From: Paenibacillus terrae
GTDB lineage: Bacteria; Bacillota; Bacilli; Paenibacillales; Paenibacillaceae
Reading direction: 5' to 3'
Assembly (NCBI RefSeq): GCF_000943545.1
Contig: NZ_JTHP01000017.1
Coordinates: forward strand, 30,904 to 94,903
Length of the DNA stretch: 64,000 nt
Shown here: positions 8,079 to 19,944 of the stretch, piece by piece
How the letters are laid out: each line of letters starts with the position of its first letter
Numbering within the stretch: position 1 is the first letter of the stretch
Notes under the pieces: generated by a model
What the model was told of the DNA's origin: nothing
The model's input: the letters and a program-made list of their open reading frames with translations, nothing else
Database searches by the model: none
Program-made: the position numbers and the translations under genes

Positions 8079-9080
8079 TTAAGGCGTAATTTCTACCGAA
8101 GCCCCATCTAGCACCTTTACTCCGTCACCTTCTCGTACACGCAGTTCCTTCATCAGCCCGAACAGCGCTTCATCCTTGCGTTTGGCTTCCAGCATGATGT
8201 CAATCCGATCCGTATATCCGGCAATGTTACGCAAAAAAGTAAGCAGCGGCTCCACCTGAACACCGTCCGCATGACCGCGGGGGTCTTTTTCACTTTTGGG
8301 ACTGGACGCATGGATTTTGGGTGGCAGTGGATCATCGGGAGAAGAACCCGTTTGAGCCAATTCCCCTTTCCATGTATCCAAAATGCCAGGCCACAGCTCC
8401 CACGGCTTCTCGCCCTCGTTATTTACCCATTGATGATGAATGTCGAGAACCATTGGCAGCCCCGTCCGCTTGCACGCTTCCAGCGTTTCCATCGCATTAA
8501 ACGTTTTATCATCATTTTCCAGCGTCATTCGTTCCCTTAACGAAAGCTCCAGCGCACCCACTTGCTCTACAAAGCGCTGACTCGACGTCACCTTGTCTCC
8601 ATACGCGCCGCCGATATGAATGTTGTTCTTGGCATCCGCACCGAGTCCCATCGCTTCCAGCATCGCTTTATGATGCTTGAGATCGTTAATGGAGCTTTGC
8701 AGTACTTCCGGGCGGGGAGTGCTCAGCACTGTAAAATGATCCGGGTGAAACGAGACTCTCATCCCGTTCGCTTTGACAACATTCCCGACCTCTGAAAAAT
8801 CAGCGGCAAGTGCCTGAAAGGGGTCCCAGCCACGCAAATCCTGATGAGTCGCCAGCGGAATCAGCTTGGATGAAAAACGGTAAACCTTGATATCGCTTGC
8901 CCGATTATGACGCAGCAGCCGCAATGTATTATGCAGGTTTTCGGTTGCAATTCGTTCCAGCTTGCGGATCGCGGCCTCTCGATCTCCAATTTTGTTAAAG
9001 CTGGCCATCGTCATCGTTTTGGAGGGCGATGCATTTTGTACGGTGACTGACATGGCTACATAGCCGAACCTTACTATCAT
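8079..9080 (-). CDS. uvsE: UV DNA damage endonuclease UvsE
   Basis: Nicks DNA 5' to UV photoproducts, an alternative to nucleotide excision repair seen in many spore formers. The 333 residues form a TIM barrel: VRFGYVAMS at the N-terminus, RVSFHPDHFTVLS near 110, NNIHIGGAYGDK near 155, the metal-site strands GLPMVLDIHHQW near 210 and KIHASSPKSEKDPRGHAD near 255, and DIMLEAKRKDEALF near 300. The start ATG 9080 follows AAGGAAGG. It is a single gene with no evident operon partner. Confidence 0.95.
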   Translation of the reverse strand: MIVRFGYVAMSVTVQNASPSKTMTMASFNKIGDREAAIRKLERIATENLHNTLRLLRHNRASDIKVYRFSSKLIPLATHQDLRGWDPFQALAADFSEVGNVVKANGMRVSFHPDHFTVLSTPRPEVLQSSINDLKHHKAMLEAMGLGADAKNNIHIGGAYGDKVTSSQRFVEQVGALELSLRERMTLENDDKTFNAMETLEACKRTGLPMVLDIHHQWVNNEGEKPWELWPGILDTWKGELAQTGSSPDDPLPPKIHASSPKSEKDPRGHADGVQVEPLLTFLRNIAGYTDRIDIMLEAKRKDEALFGLMKELRVREGDGVKVLDGASVEITP

Positions 9081-9212
9081 AGGGTGTCCTTCCTTTCAAC
9101 AGATCGCAGTAGATGGCGAGGCCACTTTCGTTCTGTGACCTCAATCCCTTTTCTACTGAATCATACCCGGAAAAGCCCCCTCTGATTCGGCGTTAATCTG
9201 TCCTTCACCTGT

Positions 9213-9527
9213 CTATTGCGCTCCAAAAAACATTTCATCCGCCAATGCGGTCTGAACTCTTGCTTCCTCTTCATTCAGCTTGCGAATGAGGATCATTTCA
9301 ACCTCGGTCACTTCGTCGCCCTGAAAATTGATTTCGGCAATACAGCCGACAATCTGCACGATGGCTACTGCCACATTGTCCACGCTGTAAGCGATGACCT
9401 TCTGACCTGTGGGGAACACACGCAGGCCGGATTTAACCATTTTGCCGCGTCCGTATTCCAGCAGTTCGTACAATTCCTGTTCGCTCTTGAATTTGCACAC
9501 AGAGTTAAATTCGGTTTGAAAGCCCAT
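9213..9527 (-). CDS. Conserved small protein, possibly DUF2584-like
   Basis: 104 residues from ATG 9527, served by an AAGGTGG site; the longer upstream frame overlaps a palindrome and is unlikely. The sequence begins MGFQTEFNSVCKF and contains RVFPTGQKVIAYSVDN, which resembles the small DUF2584-type proteins of Bacilli by memory. That link is tentative. There is no signal peptide or membrane segment, and the C-terminus is acidic and helical. Function unknown. It lies downstream of ddl on the same strand, about 100 bases after it. Confidence 0.75.
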   Translation of the reverse strand: MGFQTEFNSVCKFKSEQELYELLEYGRGKMVKSGLRVFPTGQKVIAYSVDNVAVAIVQIVGCIAEINFQGDEVTEVEMILIRKLNEEEARVQTALADEMFFGAQ

Positions 9528-9549
9528 GTTTAGCCGCCACCTTTCGTGA

Positions 9550-9572
9550 TTAAGGATTCTTGCAAATCCTAA
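9550..9572. repeat. Recurring palindrome (copy 1): AGGATT-N6-AATCCT
   Basis: An imperfect palindrome with core TTGCAAATCCT lies 23 bases before the start codon of the 104-residue protein. It resembles the motifs at 16104-16121 and 26391-26419. Confidence 0.5.
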
Positions 9573-9627
9573 TTGTATACCATGTATATGAACAAAAAGG
9601 GGAGTGATCAGCTCCCCCTGGTTCGTT

Positions 9628-10716
9628 TTATGAATTCTCGTAATGCAGCGCAGACCTGCGCTCATAACGCTCCAGTGCGAGTGCAATCATGCGGTCCAGC
9701 AGGCTTTGATAGGATACGCCCGTTTCTCTCCACAGCAATGGATACATACTGAACGGCGTAAAGCCCGGCATCGTGTTTACTTCATTAATAAAAATATGTC
9801 CGTCCGAACGTCTGACGAAGAAATCGGCACGGGAAATCCCGCAGCCCTCCAGAGCGCGGAATGCCTGCAATGCAGCTTCACGGATACGATCTGCTACTTC
9901 CTCGTCCAACGGTGCCGGAATGAGCATTTCTGATTGGCCGTCCGTGTATTTGGCAGCATAATCGTAATAGTCGCTGGACGATACAATTTCGCCCGGTACG
10001 GAAGCAATCGGCTCGTCGTTACCGAGTACGCTGACCTCGACCTCGCGGGCATCGACATACTCCTCCACAATGACCTTCAAATCAAATTGCAAAGCCAGCT
10101 CGACTGCCTTTTCCAGCTCTTCCCGGTTAGTGGCTTTGGAAATGCCGACACTTGATCCCAGATTCGCCGGCTTGACGAAGCACGGGTACCCTAACTCGGT
10201 TTCCATCTTGCGCACCAGGTCATGACTGGTTTGTGACCACTGTGTACTGTTAAAATAACAGTATTTCACTTGCGGCAATCCTGCATGCTCGAACAGCTTC
10301 TTCATAACGCCTTTGTCCATCCCTGCGGCAGAAGCCAGCACACCTGCACCGACATAAGGCATATCTGCCATTTCGAACAAGCCCTGAATCGTTCCGTCCT
10401 CACCAAAGGTGCCATGCAGCAGCGGGAACAGCACATCCAGCGTCTGCTCTCCGTACAGCTTGCCGAACAACGTATCTAATGCCGCCTTCGTACCGCCCTC
10501 TGCGCGCTCCAGCTTCAATTGCTCTACGGAAGCCAAAGGTGCGTCAAGCAGCGACCCTCTGCGCCAATCGCCAGCCTTTGTAATATAAAAAAGAATAATC
10601 TCGTATTTCTCATAATCAAAAGCGTTCAGTACCGCATACGCCGTTTGCAGCGAAACCTCATGTTCACCCGATTTGCCGCCGTACACCAGCCCTACGGTCA
10701 ATTTTTGTTTTGCCAT
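9628..10716 (-). CDS. ddl: D-alanine--D-alanine ligase
   Basis: Joins two D-Ala residues for peptidoglycan precursors in the cytoplasm using ATP. 362 residues from ATG 10716, which follows GGAGG by 6 bases; ATG 10746 has no such site. N-terminal motif GGKSGEHEVS, HGTFGEDGTIQGLFE near 90-105, the ATP-grasp elements CFVKPANLGSSVGIS and VIVEEYVDAREVEVSVLG, and the C-terminal ADFFVRRSDGHIFINEVNTMPG with the Mg-binding Glu and Asn. The Tyr of the omega-loop (YAAKYTDG) marks a D-Ala rather than a D-Lac ligase. No van genes are nearby. Confidence 0.96.
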   Translation of the reverse strand: MAKQKLTVGLVYGGKSGEHEVSLQTAYAVLNAFDYEKYEIILFYITKAGDWRRGSLLDAPLASVEQLKLERAEGGTKAALDTLFGKLYGEQTLDVLFPLLHGTFGEDGTIQGLFEMADMPYVGAGVLASAAGMDKGVMKKLFEHAGLPQVKYCYFNSTQWSQTSHDLVRKMETELGYPCFVKPANLGSSVGISKATNREELEKAVELALQFDLKVIVEEYVDAREVEVSVLGNDEPIASVPGEIVSSSDYYDYAAKYTDGQSEMLIPAPLDEEVADRIREAALQAFRALEGCGISRADFFVRRSDGHIFINEVNTMPGFTPFSMYPLLWRETGVSYQSLLDRMIALALERYERRSALHYENS

Positions 10717-10788
10717 GCCTATCCTCCGCTTTCCTGCTTTCGTCATTGTGCCTGATTTGCGTCACTGTACCTGTTATATACATTTCAT

Positions 10789-11784
10789 TTAAAAATAGTC
10801 GGCGATGTGATAAAAGCGATACACCGTGTTGTCCGTCCACGCATACGAATTTTTGTAGTCCCAATAACGGTGCCTGGAGCTTACCGTATGCGCATTGACA
10901 AGCGGCATCCCGCCCGCATCAAAGGCCGTTACCACCGTGCTGTGCTGAAAGATGCCGTCACCATCCCAATCATAAAAAATGACGTCTCCCAGCATTAGCT
11001 GCTCCGGACGACTCACCTGCTCGGCGGTCAACCCCCACGAGCTGGAGCCCAAATACCGCTCCAGACTGTTGGAAACTGCCCAACTGTAGCTCCACAGCTC
11101 ACGTCCGGCGACCCGTCCTTTGTACCACCAGCCCGATTCTCTTTTACCAGTATAGTGGATCGGTGCTCCCCCTGCAAAGAGGCATTGCGAGATATAATTG
11201 GTGCAATCCACATCAAAACCTTCAAACTCCGGGTTGAAGCTATCCCACCACTGATCCGCATAGGCTGCCGCCTCTTCCCGGCGATATCGGCTGGGCCGTG
11301 CTGATGAGCCAAAGCCCAGTACACCTTGATTCAGCAGCGGCAGATTCCCTCCCTGATTAAACGAAGCCTGTTCAAAAGGAACCTCTCCCCCCGTCGGCTT
11401 CCTTTCTGCCGGATCACGCTCGATTCTTGCTACCTGCCAGGCTTCCCCCTCACGCGTGAACGTCAGACGTTCCCGTTCAACCCGATCCTCCCGGTGGGTC
11501 ATTCCGCCTTTTTCATAAAAGAGCCGGACATGCAGTTGTACATCCACCACAGCCTCTTCCGACGTATCCTGCACAATTCGCAGCGGCTTGGCGCGTGTTT
11601 CGCTACGTAATGGAACGGCGTTCCGCTCGTTATACCACTGTTCCAATCTGGCCGTACGGGCCGCACGCTCCATCCGCTGACCTACCTCCAGATATTCATC
11701 CGGCTGTGGAGCGCTGTTCACCTCACTCCGGTTATATTGGTTCACATAAGCAAAAAGGGCCTGCTTCCATTCCCGCTCCCCCAT
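10789..11784 (-). CDS. Putative amidase-domain (Amidase_6) protein
   Basis: 331 residues. The C-terminal half (about 165-325) matches the Amidase_6 fold, a papain-like peptidoglycan or peptide amidase seen in Bacilli: the catalytic Cys in VDCTNYISQCLFAGG, the conserved SGWWYKGR and SYSWAVS, and the His in IFQHSTVVTAFD. The N-terminal half is a charged helical region with no signal peptide, so secretion is not evident. ATG 11784 follows GGAGGG. Substrate unknown. It lies upstream of ddl on the same strand, 72 bases away, and could be co-transcribed with it. Confidence 0.85.
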   Translation of the reverse strand: MGEREWKQALFAYVNQYNRSEVNSAPQPDEYLEVGQRMERAARTARLEQWYNERNAVPLRSETRAKPLRIVQDTSEEAVVDVQLHVRLFYEKGGMTHREDRVERERLTFTREGEAWQVARIERDPAERKPTGGEVPFEQASFNQGGNLPLLNQGVLGFGSSARPSRYRREEAAAYADQWWDSFNPEFEGFDVDCTNYISQCLFAGGAPIHYTGKRESGWWYKGRVAGRELWSYSWAVSNSLERYLGSSSWGLTAEQVSRPEQLMLGDVIFYDWDGDGIFQHSTVVTAFDAGGMPLVNAHTVSSRHRYWDYKNSYAWTDNTVYRFYHIADYF

Positions 11785-12240
11785 CCCTGTCCCTCCATTT
11801 CCGTCCCGCCATCCCTGTTTGGGAATAGCCAGGATACTGAATAACTTTCTTACTTCCCTCTATAGCCTGATATGGCTCTCTATCTATAAGTATGAATCTC
11901 TAAAGCTTGGTATGAACACAGAAACACGAGAAAGAAGGAACGTTTTATTTTCCAAGCTTCGGTGTACAAATTAGGCCAAAAAAACTTTACGTAATCGATT
12001 GAAAACGGTATACTTAATGCAGAAACAATATTTTGAAATTAGGTTTCATCTAATGAAACTAATTAAAATCATCTTCTCCTCTATTATGAAAATAACGGTT
12101 ATCCATAGGTTAATCGGTTATTCTTCAAATCAGCCATGCTGCTTTCATGAGAGCGTAACCAAATTAAACCAACTGTGCAAGACGTCGAAAAAACGACATC
12201 CCTATTTTCCCCAAGCATCCACTTCAAGGAGGTAATACTT
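11785..12240. other. Divergent intergenic region carrying the citB control region
   Basis: No gene is seen. A -10-like TATACT occurs near 12010, and direct copies of CGGTTAT lie near 12098 and 12114 within a partly symmetric stretch. In Bacillus, citB is controlled by CcpC and CodY; a clear CcpC dyad (ATAA-N7-TTAT) was not found. GGAGG at 12228-12232 serves citB. Confidence 0.4.
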
Positions 12241-14952
12241 ATGTCAGGAAAAGATCAATTCTCCATTGCCCGCAGTCTCGAAGTTAACGGCAAGCCTTAC
12301 CGTTATTACAGTCTCAAGGCACTGGAGGAACAAGGAAAAAGCGGTATCGCCAAGCTGCCTTTCTCCATTAAAGTGTTGCTGGAAGCCGCTGTGCGCCAAT
12401 TCGATGGACGCGCAATTACTGAGGAGCATGTGCAGCAGCTTACAGGCTGGGCTGAGGATCGTGACACCAACAAGGAAATTCCATTCATCCCTGCACGCAT
12501 CGTGCTTCAGGATTTTACCGGCGTTCCGGTGGTTGTCGATTTGGCAGCCATGCGCGATACTGTGAAAAAAGCGGGCGGCGACCCGAAACAAATCAACCCG
12601 CTTGTACCCGTCGATCTCGTTATCGACCACTCGGTTATGGTCGATGCCTTTGGTACCAGCGATGCGCTGGACTATAATATTAATGTAGAATTTGAGCGTA
12701 ACGAGGAACGGTACCGTTTTCTGCGCTGGGCGCAAACGGCGTTCAACAACTTCCGTGCCGTGCCACCGTCCACCGGTATCGTCCATCAGGTCAATCTGGA
12801 GTATCTGGCATCCGTGGCCGCCACCAAAACCATTGACGGCGAAACCGTCGTTTTCCCGGATTCCCTCGTCGGAACGGATTCCCATACGACGATGATTAAC
12901 GGTTTGGGTGTCGTCGGCTGGGGCGTCGGCGGGATTGAGGCAGAGGCGGGTATGCTGGGGCAACCGCTGTATTTTGTCACACCGGATGTTATCGGCTTCA
13001 AGCTGACAGGCAGTCTGACGGAAGGCTCTACCGCCACCGATCTGGCACTCACTGTAACCCAAATGCTGCGTAAAAAAGGCGTAGTCGGCAAATTCGTGGA
13101 ATTTTACGGACCCGGCCTGGCTAACATCAGCTTGGCTGACCGTGCAACGGTTGCCAATATGGCACCGGAATACGGCGCAACGGTTGGCTTCTTCCCGGTT
13201 GATGCGGAAACGCTGGCCTACCTGCGCAGCACCGGACGTTCTGATGAGCAAGTGAGTCTTGTAGAGGAATATTACAAAGCGCAAGGCATGTTCCGCACAT
13301 CCGATACGCCGGACCCTGTGTTCAGCGATACGATTGAACTGGATCTGGCTTCGGTTGTACCGAGTCTCGCGGGTCCCAAACGTCCGCAGGACCGTGTTGA
13401 GCTTAGCCGCATGAAGGAAACCTTTGAAGGCATTATCCGTACCCCTGTGGACAAAGGCGGCTACGGACTGAGTGATGAAAAGATCGCACAGAAAATTCCG
13501 CTGACCCATCCGGACGGCTCCACCAGCGAGCTGGGTACTGGCGCTGTCGTGATTGCGGCTATCACAAGCTGCACGAACACCTCCAACCCAAGCGTTATGC
13601 TGGGCGCAGGCTTGCTCGCCAAAAAGGCAGTACAACGCGGGCTCAAAAAGCCGGGCTATGTGAAAACCAGCTTGACGCCGGGCTCCCTTGTCGTGACGGA
13701 ATACCTGCAAAAAGCAGGGCTAATCGGTCCGCTGGAAGCACTCGGCTTCCACGTGGCTGGCTACGGCTGCGCGACCTGCATCGGTAACTCCGGTCCGCTT
13801 CCTGACGAAGTTAGTCAGGCTATCACAGACAATGATCTGACGGTTGGTGCGGTCATTTCCGGTAACCGGAACTTTGAGGGCCGCGTGCATGCGCAAGTCA
13901 AAGCCAACTATCTCGGCTCACCGCCACTGGTTGTTGCTTATGCGCTGGCAGGTACGGTGAACATTGATTTGGTGAATGATCCGCTCGGTTACGATCAGGA
14001 CAATCAGCCGGTCTACCTGAAAGACATCTGGCCAACCTCCGAGGAAATCAAGGAAGCGATCAGCCTGTCTCTCAGCCCGGATATGTTCCGTCGTAAATAT
14101 GAGAATGTATTTACTGCCAACGAAAAATGGAACTCCATTCCGGTTCCTGAAGGCGAACTGTACGAATGGGATGAAAAATCAACTTATATTCAAAATCCAC
14201 CATTCTTTGAAAAACTTCAAGATGGTGTGCAGGATATCAAGGAAATCCGTAATGCCCGTGTGCTTGCCCTGCTGAATGATTCGGTCACGACGGACCATAT
14301 CTCGCCAGCAGGCAACATCGCCCCTTCCAGCCCGGCAGGACTGTACTTGAAGGAGCATGGCGTGGAACGCAAGGACTTCAACTCCTACGGCTCCCGTCGC
14401 GGTAACCACGAGGTCATGATGCGCGGTACGTTCGCTAACATCCGTATCCGCAACAACGTAGCTCCCGGCACCGAGGGCGGCGTGACCAAATACTTGCCGA
14501 CGGATGAGGAAATGTCCATCTACGATGCATCTATGAAATATCAGGCAGCCGATCAAAGCCTGATCGTTATTGCAGGCAAGGAATACGGCACAGGCAGCTC
14601 CCGTGACTGGGCAGCCAAAGGTACACTTCTGCTGGGAGTCAAAGCCGTCATTGCAGAAAGCTTCGAGCGGATTCACCGCAGTAACCTGGTCGGTATGGGT
14701 GTGCTTCCACTGCAATTCCAGGAAGGCAACGGCTGGTCCAGCCTGGGTCTGAACGGTCGTGAAACGTTTGACATTCTCGGCATCGACAATGACGTGAAGC
14801 CGGGTCAAGAGCTTACCGTTGTAGCCAAACGCGAGGATGGCACGAAGTTCGAGTTCCCGGTAACTGCCCGTCTGGACAGCACCGTCGATATTGACTACTA
14901 CCACAACGGTGGTATTCTGCAAACCGTATTGCGTCAAATGATCGCAGACTAA
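12241..14952 (+). CDS. citB: Aconitate hydratase
   Basis: TCA-cycle enzyme converting citrate to isocitrate via a 4Fe-4S cluster; in Bacillus the apo-form also binds RNA. ATG 12241 follows AAGGAGG by 8 bases. 903 residues, normal for AcnA. The cluster Cys residues are Cys444 ([10 protein letters not shown]), Cys510 and Cys513 ([10 protein letters not shown]). [12 protein letters not shown] and the C-terminal swivel domain with [16 protein letters not shown] and [17 protein letters not shown] are intact. It stands alone and ends in a strong terminator. The long open frames on the other strand of this gene are codon-bias shadows. Confidence 0.98.
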   Translation: MSGKDQFSIARSLEVNGKPYRYYSLKALEEQGKSGIAKLPFSIKVLLEAAVRQFDGRAITEEHVQQLTGWAEDRDTNKEIPFIPARIVLQDFTGVPVVVDLAAMRDTVKKAGGDPKQINPLVPVDLVIDHSVMVDAFGTSDALDYNINVEFERNEERYRFLRWAQTAFNNFRAVPPSTGIVHQVNLEYLASVAATKTIDGETVVFPDSLVGTDSHTTMINGLGVVGWGVGGIEAEAGMLGQPLYFVTPDVIGFKLTGSLTEGSTATDLALTVTQMLRKKGVVGKFVEFYGPGLANISLADRATVANMAPEYGATVGFFPVDAETLAYLRSTGRSDEQVSLVEEYYKAQGMFRTSDTPDPVFSDTIELDLASVVPSLAGPKRPQDRVELSRMKETFEGIIRTPVDKGGYGLSDEKIAQKIPLTHPDGSTSELGTGAVVIAAITSCTNTSNPSVMLGAGLLAKKAVQRGLKKPGYVKTSLTPGSLVVTEYLQKAGLIGPLEALGFHVAGYGCATCIGNSGPLPDEVSQAITDNDLTVGAVISGNRNFEGRVHAQVKANYLGSPPLVVAYALAGTVNIDLVNDPLGYDQDNQPVYLKDIWPTSEEIKEAISLSLSPDMFRRKYENVFTANEKWNSIPVPEGELYEWDEKSTYIQNPPFFEKLQDGVQDIKEIRNARVLALLNDSVTTDHISPAGNIAPSSPAGLYLKEHGVERKDFNSYGSRRGNHEVMMRGTFANIRIRNNVAPGTEGGVTKYLPTDEEMSIYDASMKYQAADQSLIVIAGKEYGTGSSRDWAAKGTLLLGVKAVIAESFERIHRSNLVGMGVLPLQFQEGNGWSSLGLNGRETFDILGIDNDVKPGQELTVVAKREDGTKFEFPVTARLDSTVDIDYYHNGGILQTVLRQMIAD

Positions 14953-14976
14953 GTTTTTGAACGTCAAATGTGAAGA

Positions 14977-15018
14977 ACCCCCGATTGCAGCTCTATCTGC
15001 GAATCGGGGGTATTTTTT
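14977..15018 (+). terminator. Terminator of citB
   Basis: Perfect 10-bp stem ACCCCCGATT / AATCGGGGGT, loop 15 bases, followed by ATTTTTT. Confidence 0.88.
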
Positions 15019-15030
15019 ATCTATATAAAA

Positions 15031-15060
15031 CAAAAAAGCCGATCCCTCAGGACCGACTTC
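15031..15060 (-). terminator. Terminator of yitT
   Basis: On the minus strand a GC-rich stem (AGTCGGTCC / GGGATCGGCT, with G-U pairs) ends in TTTTTTG, 36 bases after the yitT stop. Confidence 0.6.
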
Positions 15061-15095
15061 CAACCATGTTACCCTATAACCTTCGTACTCGCCAA

Positions 15096-15932
15096 TTACT
15101 TCGAAATATCCAAAAAACCCTCTCCGAACACGTCCCGCACATCATGAATGGTGATAAATGCTGCTGTGTCGATAGCTTTCACAATCTTTTTAAGCGCTGA
15201 CACCTCTTGCTTGCTGATGACGATATATAGAACTTCTTTCGGATTTTTCGTGTAGTACCCGTGGCCTGACAGGACTGTAACTCCCCGATCCATTTGGGTA
15301 ATGACCATTTCTGCAATTTTATTTTGATGCTCCGAAATGATCATGACCGCTTTCTTCGGGTTCAGACCTTCGATCATGAAATCCATAACCTTCGTACCGA
15401 CGTACAAAATAACGATGGTCAGCATGAGCTTTTCCGGGCCAATAATAAAATAGGACGAAAACGCAACAATCAGATCAAAAAACAGCAAGCCATAGCTGAT
15501 GTTCCAATCCAGATACTTGTTGGCGATCCGGGCCAAAATGACCGTTCCTGCTGTTGTGCCGCCCACCCGCACGATTAAACCAATTCCGATACCCACCAAA
15601 ACCCCGGCAAATACGGCGTTAATCGTCGGCTCATGCGAATCAATCCGCCAGTTGGCCGTTAAATGTAAAAACAGCGAGTTAAAAGCAACCGCAATCACGG
15701 TATACAGGGTCGTTCTCTTGTCCAAAAATTTATATCCGACAATCAGCAGCAATCCATTGATCACCAGATTGACGATCGAGGGAGACCACTGAAACAGGTA
15801 GTACAAAATGATCGTGACCCCTGTAACGCCCCCCTCGCCAAACTCATTCGGGATAACAAACAGATTAACAGCCAGCGCGAAAAAAAACGCACCCAGAATA
15901 ATAAATGCGATGTCTGCAATTCTTTTTTTCAT
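15096..15932 (-). CDS. yitT: YitT family membrane protein
   Basis: Conserved Firmicute membrane protein, 278 residues. About five or six membrane segments cover residues 5-190, beginning with LGAFFFALAVNLFVIPNEFGEGGVTG, the family signature. The C-terminal cytoplasmic DUF2179 domain (about 200-275) contains VTVLSGHGYYTKNPKEVLYIVISKQE. DUF2179 domains are often ligand sensors, but the transported or sensed compound is not known. It stands alone between terminators. Confidence 0.93.
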   Translation of the reverse strand: MKKRIADIAFIILGAFFFALAVNLFVIPNEFGEGGVTGVTIILYYLFQWSPSIVNLVINGLLLIVGYKFLDKRTTLYTVIAVAFNSLFLHLTANWRIDSHEPTINAVFAGVLVGIGIGLIVRVGGTTAGTVILARIANKYLDWNISYGLLFFDLIVAFSSYFIIGPEKLMLTIVILYVGTKVMDFMIEGLNPKKAVMIISEHQNKIAEMVITQMDRGVTVLSGHGYYTKNPKEVLYIVISKQEVSALKKIVKAIDTAAFITIHDVRDVFGEGFLDISK

Positions 15933-16441
15933 ATATGTCCTGGTCCTTTCTTAAACATTTCAACGGATGAATCGCCAGATGGATTGGCTGATTCTAGTAG
16001 CTAAAACACGCTTACAACCAGTTCATGGTATCCACTCCCAAACATAAAGTCAATACAACTTTGACACTTTAATTCGCCACCAGACTGACTTCATATTGAC
16101 TTCAGGATTTTGCAAAATCCTCACCTATATAAGGATATTCGACAAAAAAACACGATCCCGACTACTAAACTAAGAAAACAGGCCTCTGGCCCTTGTTCTG
16201 AACCTAGGCACATTTTCCCTCAGAATGACCATACACCTAATCCTCATTTTGGACACATATGACCATCTTCCTGTTTTATGTCAAAAGCGTTTTAATTTGA
16301 AAAAATGCGTTTATAATGATTGAAACATTACCAAGCAGTCTACCCGGTATTACGACATCAAGTACATACGAATAGTCCTATACAGACGTCCTAAGCAACT
16401 CAATCTGAATTTGACAAAATGGAATTGGAGGAACTACCTAC
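15933..16441. other. Long divergent intergenic region
   Basis: About 500 bases between yitT and the 50-residue ORF. Apart from the palindrome at 16104-16121 and AT-rich promoter-like stretches, nothing specific was recognised. No small RNA can be claimed from sequence alone. Confidence 0.4.
16104..16121. repeat. Recurring palindrome (copy 2): perfect 18 bp
   Basis: AGGATTTTGCAAAATCCT is its own reverse complement. It lies in the divergent region between yitT and the 50-residue ORF, 172 bases upstream of yitT. Confidence 0.8.
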
Positions 16442-16594
16442 ATGAATACAATGAATTTAACTGTACACACCTTGATGCCCTTTCATCACCAAAACCAACG
16501 TGCCAACGCAGTGAGTATGCAGAAGAAAGAAGACAGCTCGGAGAAGAAGCTCAGCTTTCAGGACATTTTGAATGAGAAAATGGGTAAAAAATAA
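16442..16594 (+). CDS. Small ORF, 50-residue basic protein
   Basis: Starts at ATG 16442 after GGAGG with 10 bases between, and ends at TAA 16592-16594. The sequence runs MNTMNLTVHTLMPFHH, a polar middle, then KKLSFQDILNEKMGKK. The amphipathic tail resembles short segments seen in several Bacillus small proteins, but no family is claimed. No membrane segment or signal peptide. The ribosome-binding site and the terminator just downstream support a real small gene. Confidence 0.6.
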   Translation: MNTMNLTVHTLMPFHHQNQRANAVSMQKKEDSSEKKLSFQDILNEKMGKK

Positions 16595-16637
16595 AGCAGC
16601 CGTTTATCCGGTTGCATGATCTCGCTTTACATAAGCT

Positions 16638-16684
16638 AAAAAGCCGTGGCCCCTACATCATCTGTAGAGAACCACGGCTTTTGT
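16638..16684. terminator. Bidirectional terminator between the small ORF and thiC
   Basis: Stem AAAAGCCGTGG / CCACGGCTTTT, with an inner short stem, A-run on one side and T-run on the other. It can serve the small ORF and thiC. Confidence 0.8.
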
Positions 16685-16711
16685 TATTCATACGTTTATA
16701 AGTTCAAGGAT

Positions 16712-18562
<1,851 letters not shown>

Positions 18563-18567
18563 CTATG

Positions 18568-18598
18568 CAAAAAAGCCGGTTCCCCAGGGAACCGGCTA
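18568..18598 (-). terminator. Intrinsic terminator of the TPP riboswitch expression platform
   Basis: Between aptamer and thiC on the minus strand: perfect 11-bp stem AGCCGGTTCCC / GGGAACCGGCT, followed by TTTTTT. It lies about 70 bases before the thiC ATG, as expected for a terminator-type thiamine switch. Confidence 0.88.
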
Positions 18599-18694
18599 AT
18601 CTAACGAAACAGCTATCCAGACAGCTATGCACGCGGAAACATACTCCGATGCGTTGCTGTAGACAGCGGCTGCGTATACATTTCAATGGCCGAT

Positions 18695-18793
18695 TACTTC
18701 CCTACGCTGGTATGATCCAGATCAGGTGCAAAGGGTCCGGAATCTAGTGCGATTCCATCTCAGCCCGGCATTACAGGCTCCCCCAGTAACTCT
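18695..18793 (-). ncRNA. TPP riboswitch (THI element) of thiC
   Basis: The minus strand shows the conserved blocks in order: GGGGGAGCC, the core GGGCTGAGATGG, then GGACCCTTTGCACCTGATCT, then GGATCATACCAGCGTAGGGAA. These are the P2, J2-3 and P4/P5 elements of the thiamine pyrophosphate aptamer. High TPP should favour the downstream terminator and shut off thiC. Confidence 0.96.
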
Positions 18794-18901
18794 GTTAATT
18801 CTATTCGTATGAGGCGGCTATATAGGACAACCCGCCATCCCCATCAGATTACTTCAAATTTGCGGCTTTGGCAACCCTTCCCTGGTCCCCTTTTCCAGAG
18901 A

Positions 18902-19645
18902 TTATGGAAGCATAAGCCCCATTTCCTTTGCCGCCTCGATCAAAATCGGTGCAAAATCATGCAGCGTCTCGGGCGCTAGTCGGCTGACCGGACCGGATAC
19001 AGATAAGGCCGCAGCGACCTGTCCCTTCCGATTCACGATAGGCGCAGCCACAGCAGCAGCGCCCGGCTCCCGCTCCTCATAGCTGGTCGCATAGCCCTTC
19101 TCACGAATATCCTGCAATTGAGCCTTATAGACCTCCGGGTCTACCGAGGGCGGCCATTCATCCCCGCTTAGCAGGGCTTCCAGCTCCTGCGGCGGCATAA
19201 AGGCCGCCAGCACCTTGCTGGAGGCTCCTACAGCCAGCGGCATGCTTGCACCTACTGGCGCAACGCGGCGGATCGCCTGATTGCTCTGCACAGCCTGAAT
19301 GCGGATACGCATGCTGCCATCGCGCAGGTATAGGCTGACCGTTTCGCCCAGACGGTCACGCAATCCTTCCATCGCTGGCTGTAATAGGATCGCCGGCTCG
19401 TCGCTTTGCGACAGATGGGTGGATAGCTCCCATATCCGGATGCCGAGTCGGTATTTTTCCGTTGCGGGATTCCGAACGACAAAGCCCCGATCCTCCAGCG
19501 TGGTCAGCAGCCGATGAACGGTACTTTTATGTAAACCAATTTTGGAAGCAATCTCTGTTAGGCCCAGATCGGAATCTCCGGTAAAACACATCAGTATATC
19601 AAGCGCACGCTCCACGGCGCGAACCGTTAATTTACGGTCTTCCAT
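18902..19645 (-). CDS. IclR family transcriptional regulator
   Basis: 247 residues from ATG 19645, served by GAGGAG; the upstream ATG at 19693 has no site. The N-terminal winged helix (about 1-70) reads VRAVERALDILMCF, then LTEIASKIGLHKSTVHRLLTTL. The IclR effector domain (about 80-245) has the usual GSMRIRIQ, SSKVLAAF and KGYATSYEEREPG. These regulators usually control adjacent catabolic genes, but the neighbours here are thiC and a divergent hydrolase gene at 19945. Effector unknown. Confidence 0.92.
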   Translation of the reverse strand: MEDRKLTVRAVERALDILMCFTGDSDLGLTEIASKIGLHKSTVHRLLTTLEDRGFVVRNPATEKYRLGIRIWELSTHLSQSDEPAILLQPAMEGLRDRLGETVSLYLRDGSMRIRIQAVQSNQAIRRVAPVGASMPLAVGASSKVLAAFMPPQELEALLSGDEWPPSVDPEVYKAQLQDIREKGYATSYEEREPGAAAVAAPIVNRKGQVAAALSVSGPVSRLAPETLHDFAPILIEAAKEMGLMLP

Positions 19646-19944
19646 TGTGAACCGCTCCTCTTTGTTCCATATTCGTTTCACACCATGAAACATGGTTACA
19701 TAAATTATATAGAATAGTCGCGGCTACTGTAAACCAATGTTTTTGTGACAGCCATATTACAGAACGAGAACAAACATCGACAAATCTTTGCATCATTTTT
19801 ACTTTTCCGGTTCAGCCGTTGACTTTGGATAACACGCATCATACGATAATAGGTATCTATACGGACGTAAACTATCATTTTCAAGTGGAATTGTACCTAG
19901 AATTCTATGAAACGAAGTTCATTTTTATAAAAGGAGGCTCTTAC

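Noticed and set aside
12244..13710. Long open frame of 488 codons on the strand opposite citB
   Set aside because: It lies wholly inside the aconitase gene, has no ribosome-binding site and no domain; it reflects codon bias.
14179..15063. Open frame of 294 codons opposite the end of citB
   Set aside because: Shadow of the aconitase gene, and it would read through the citB terminator.
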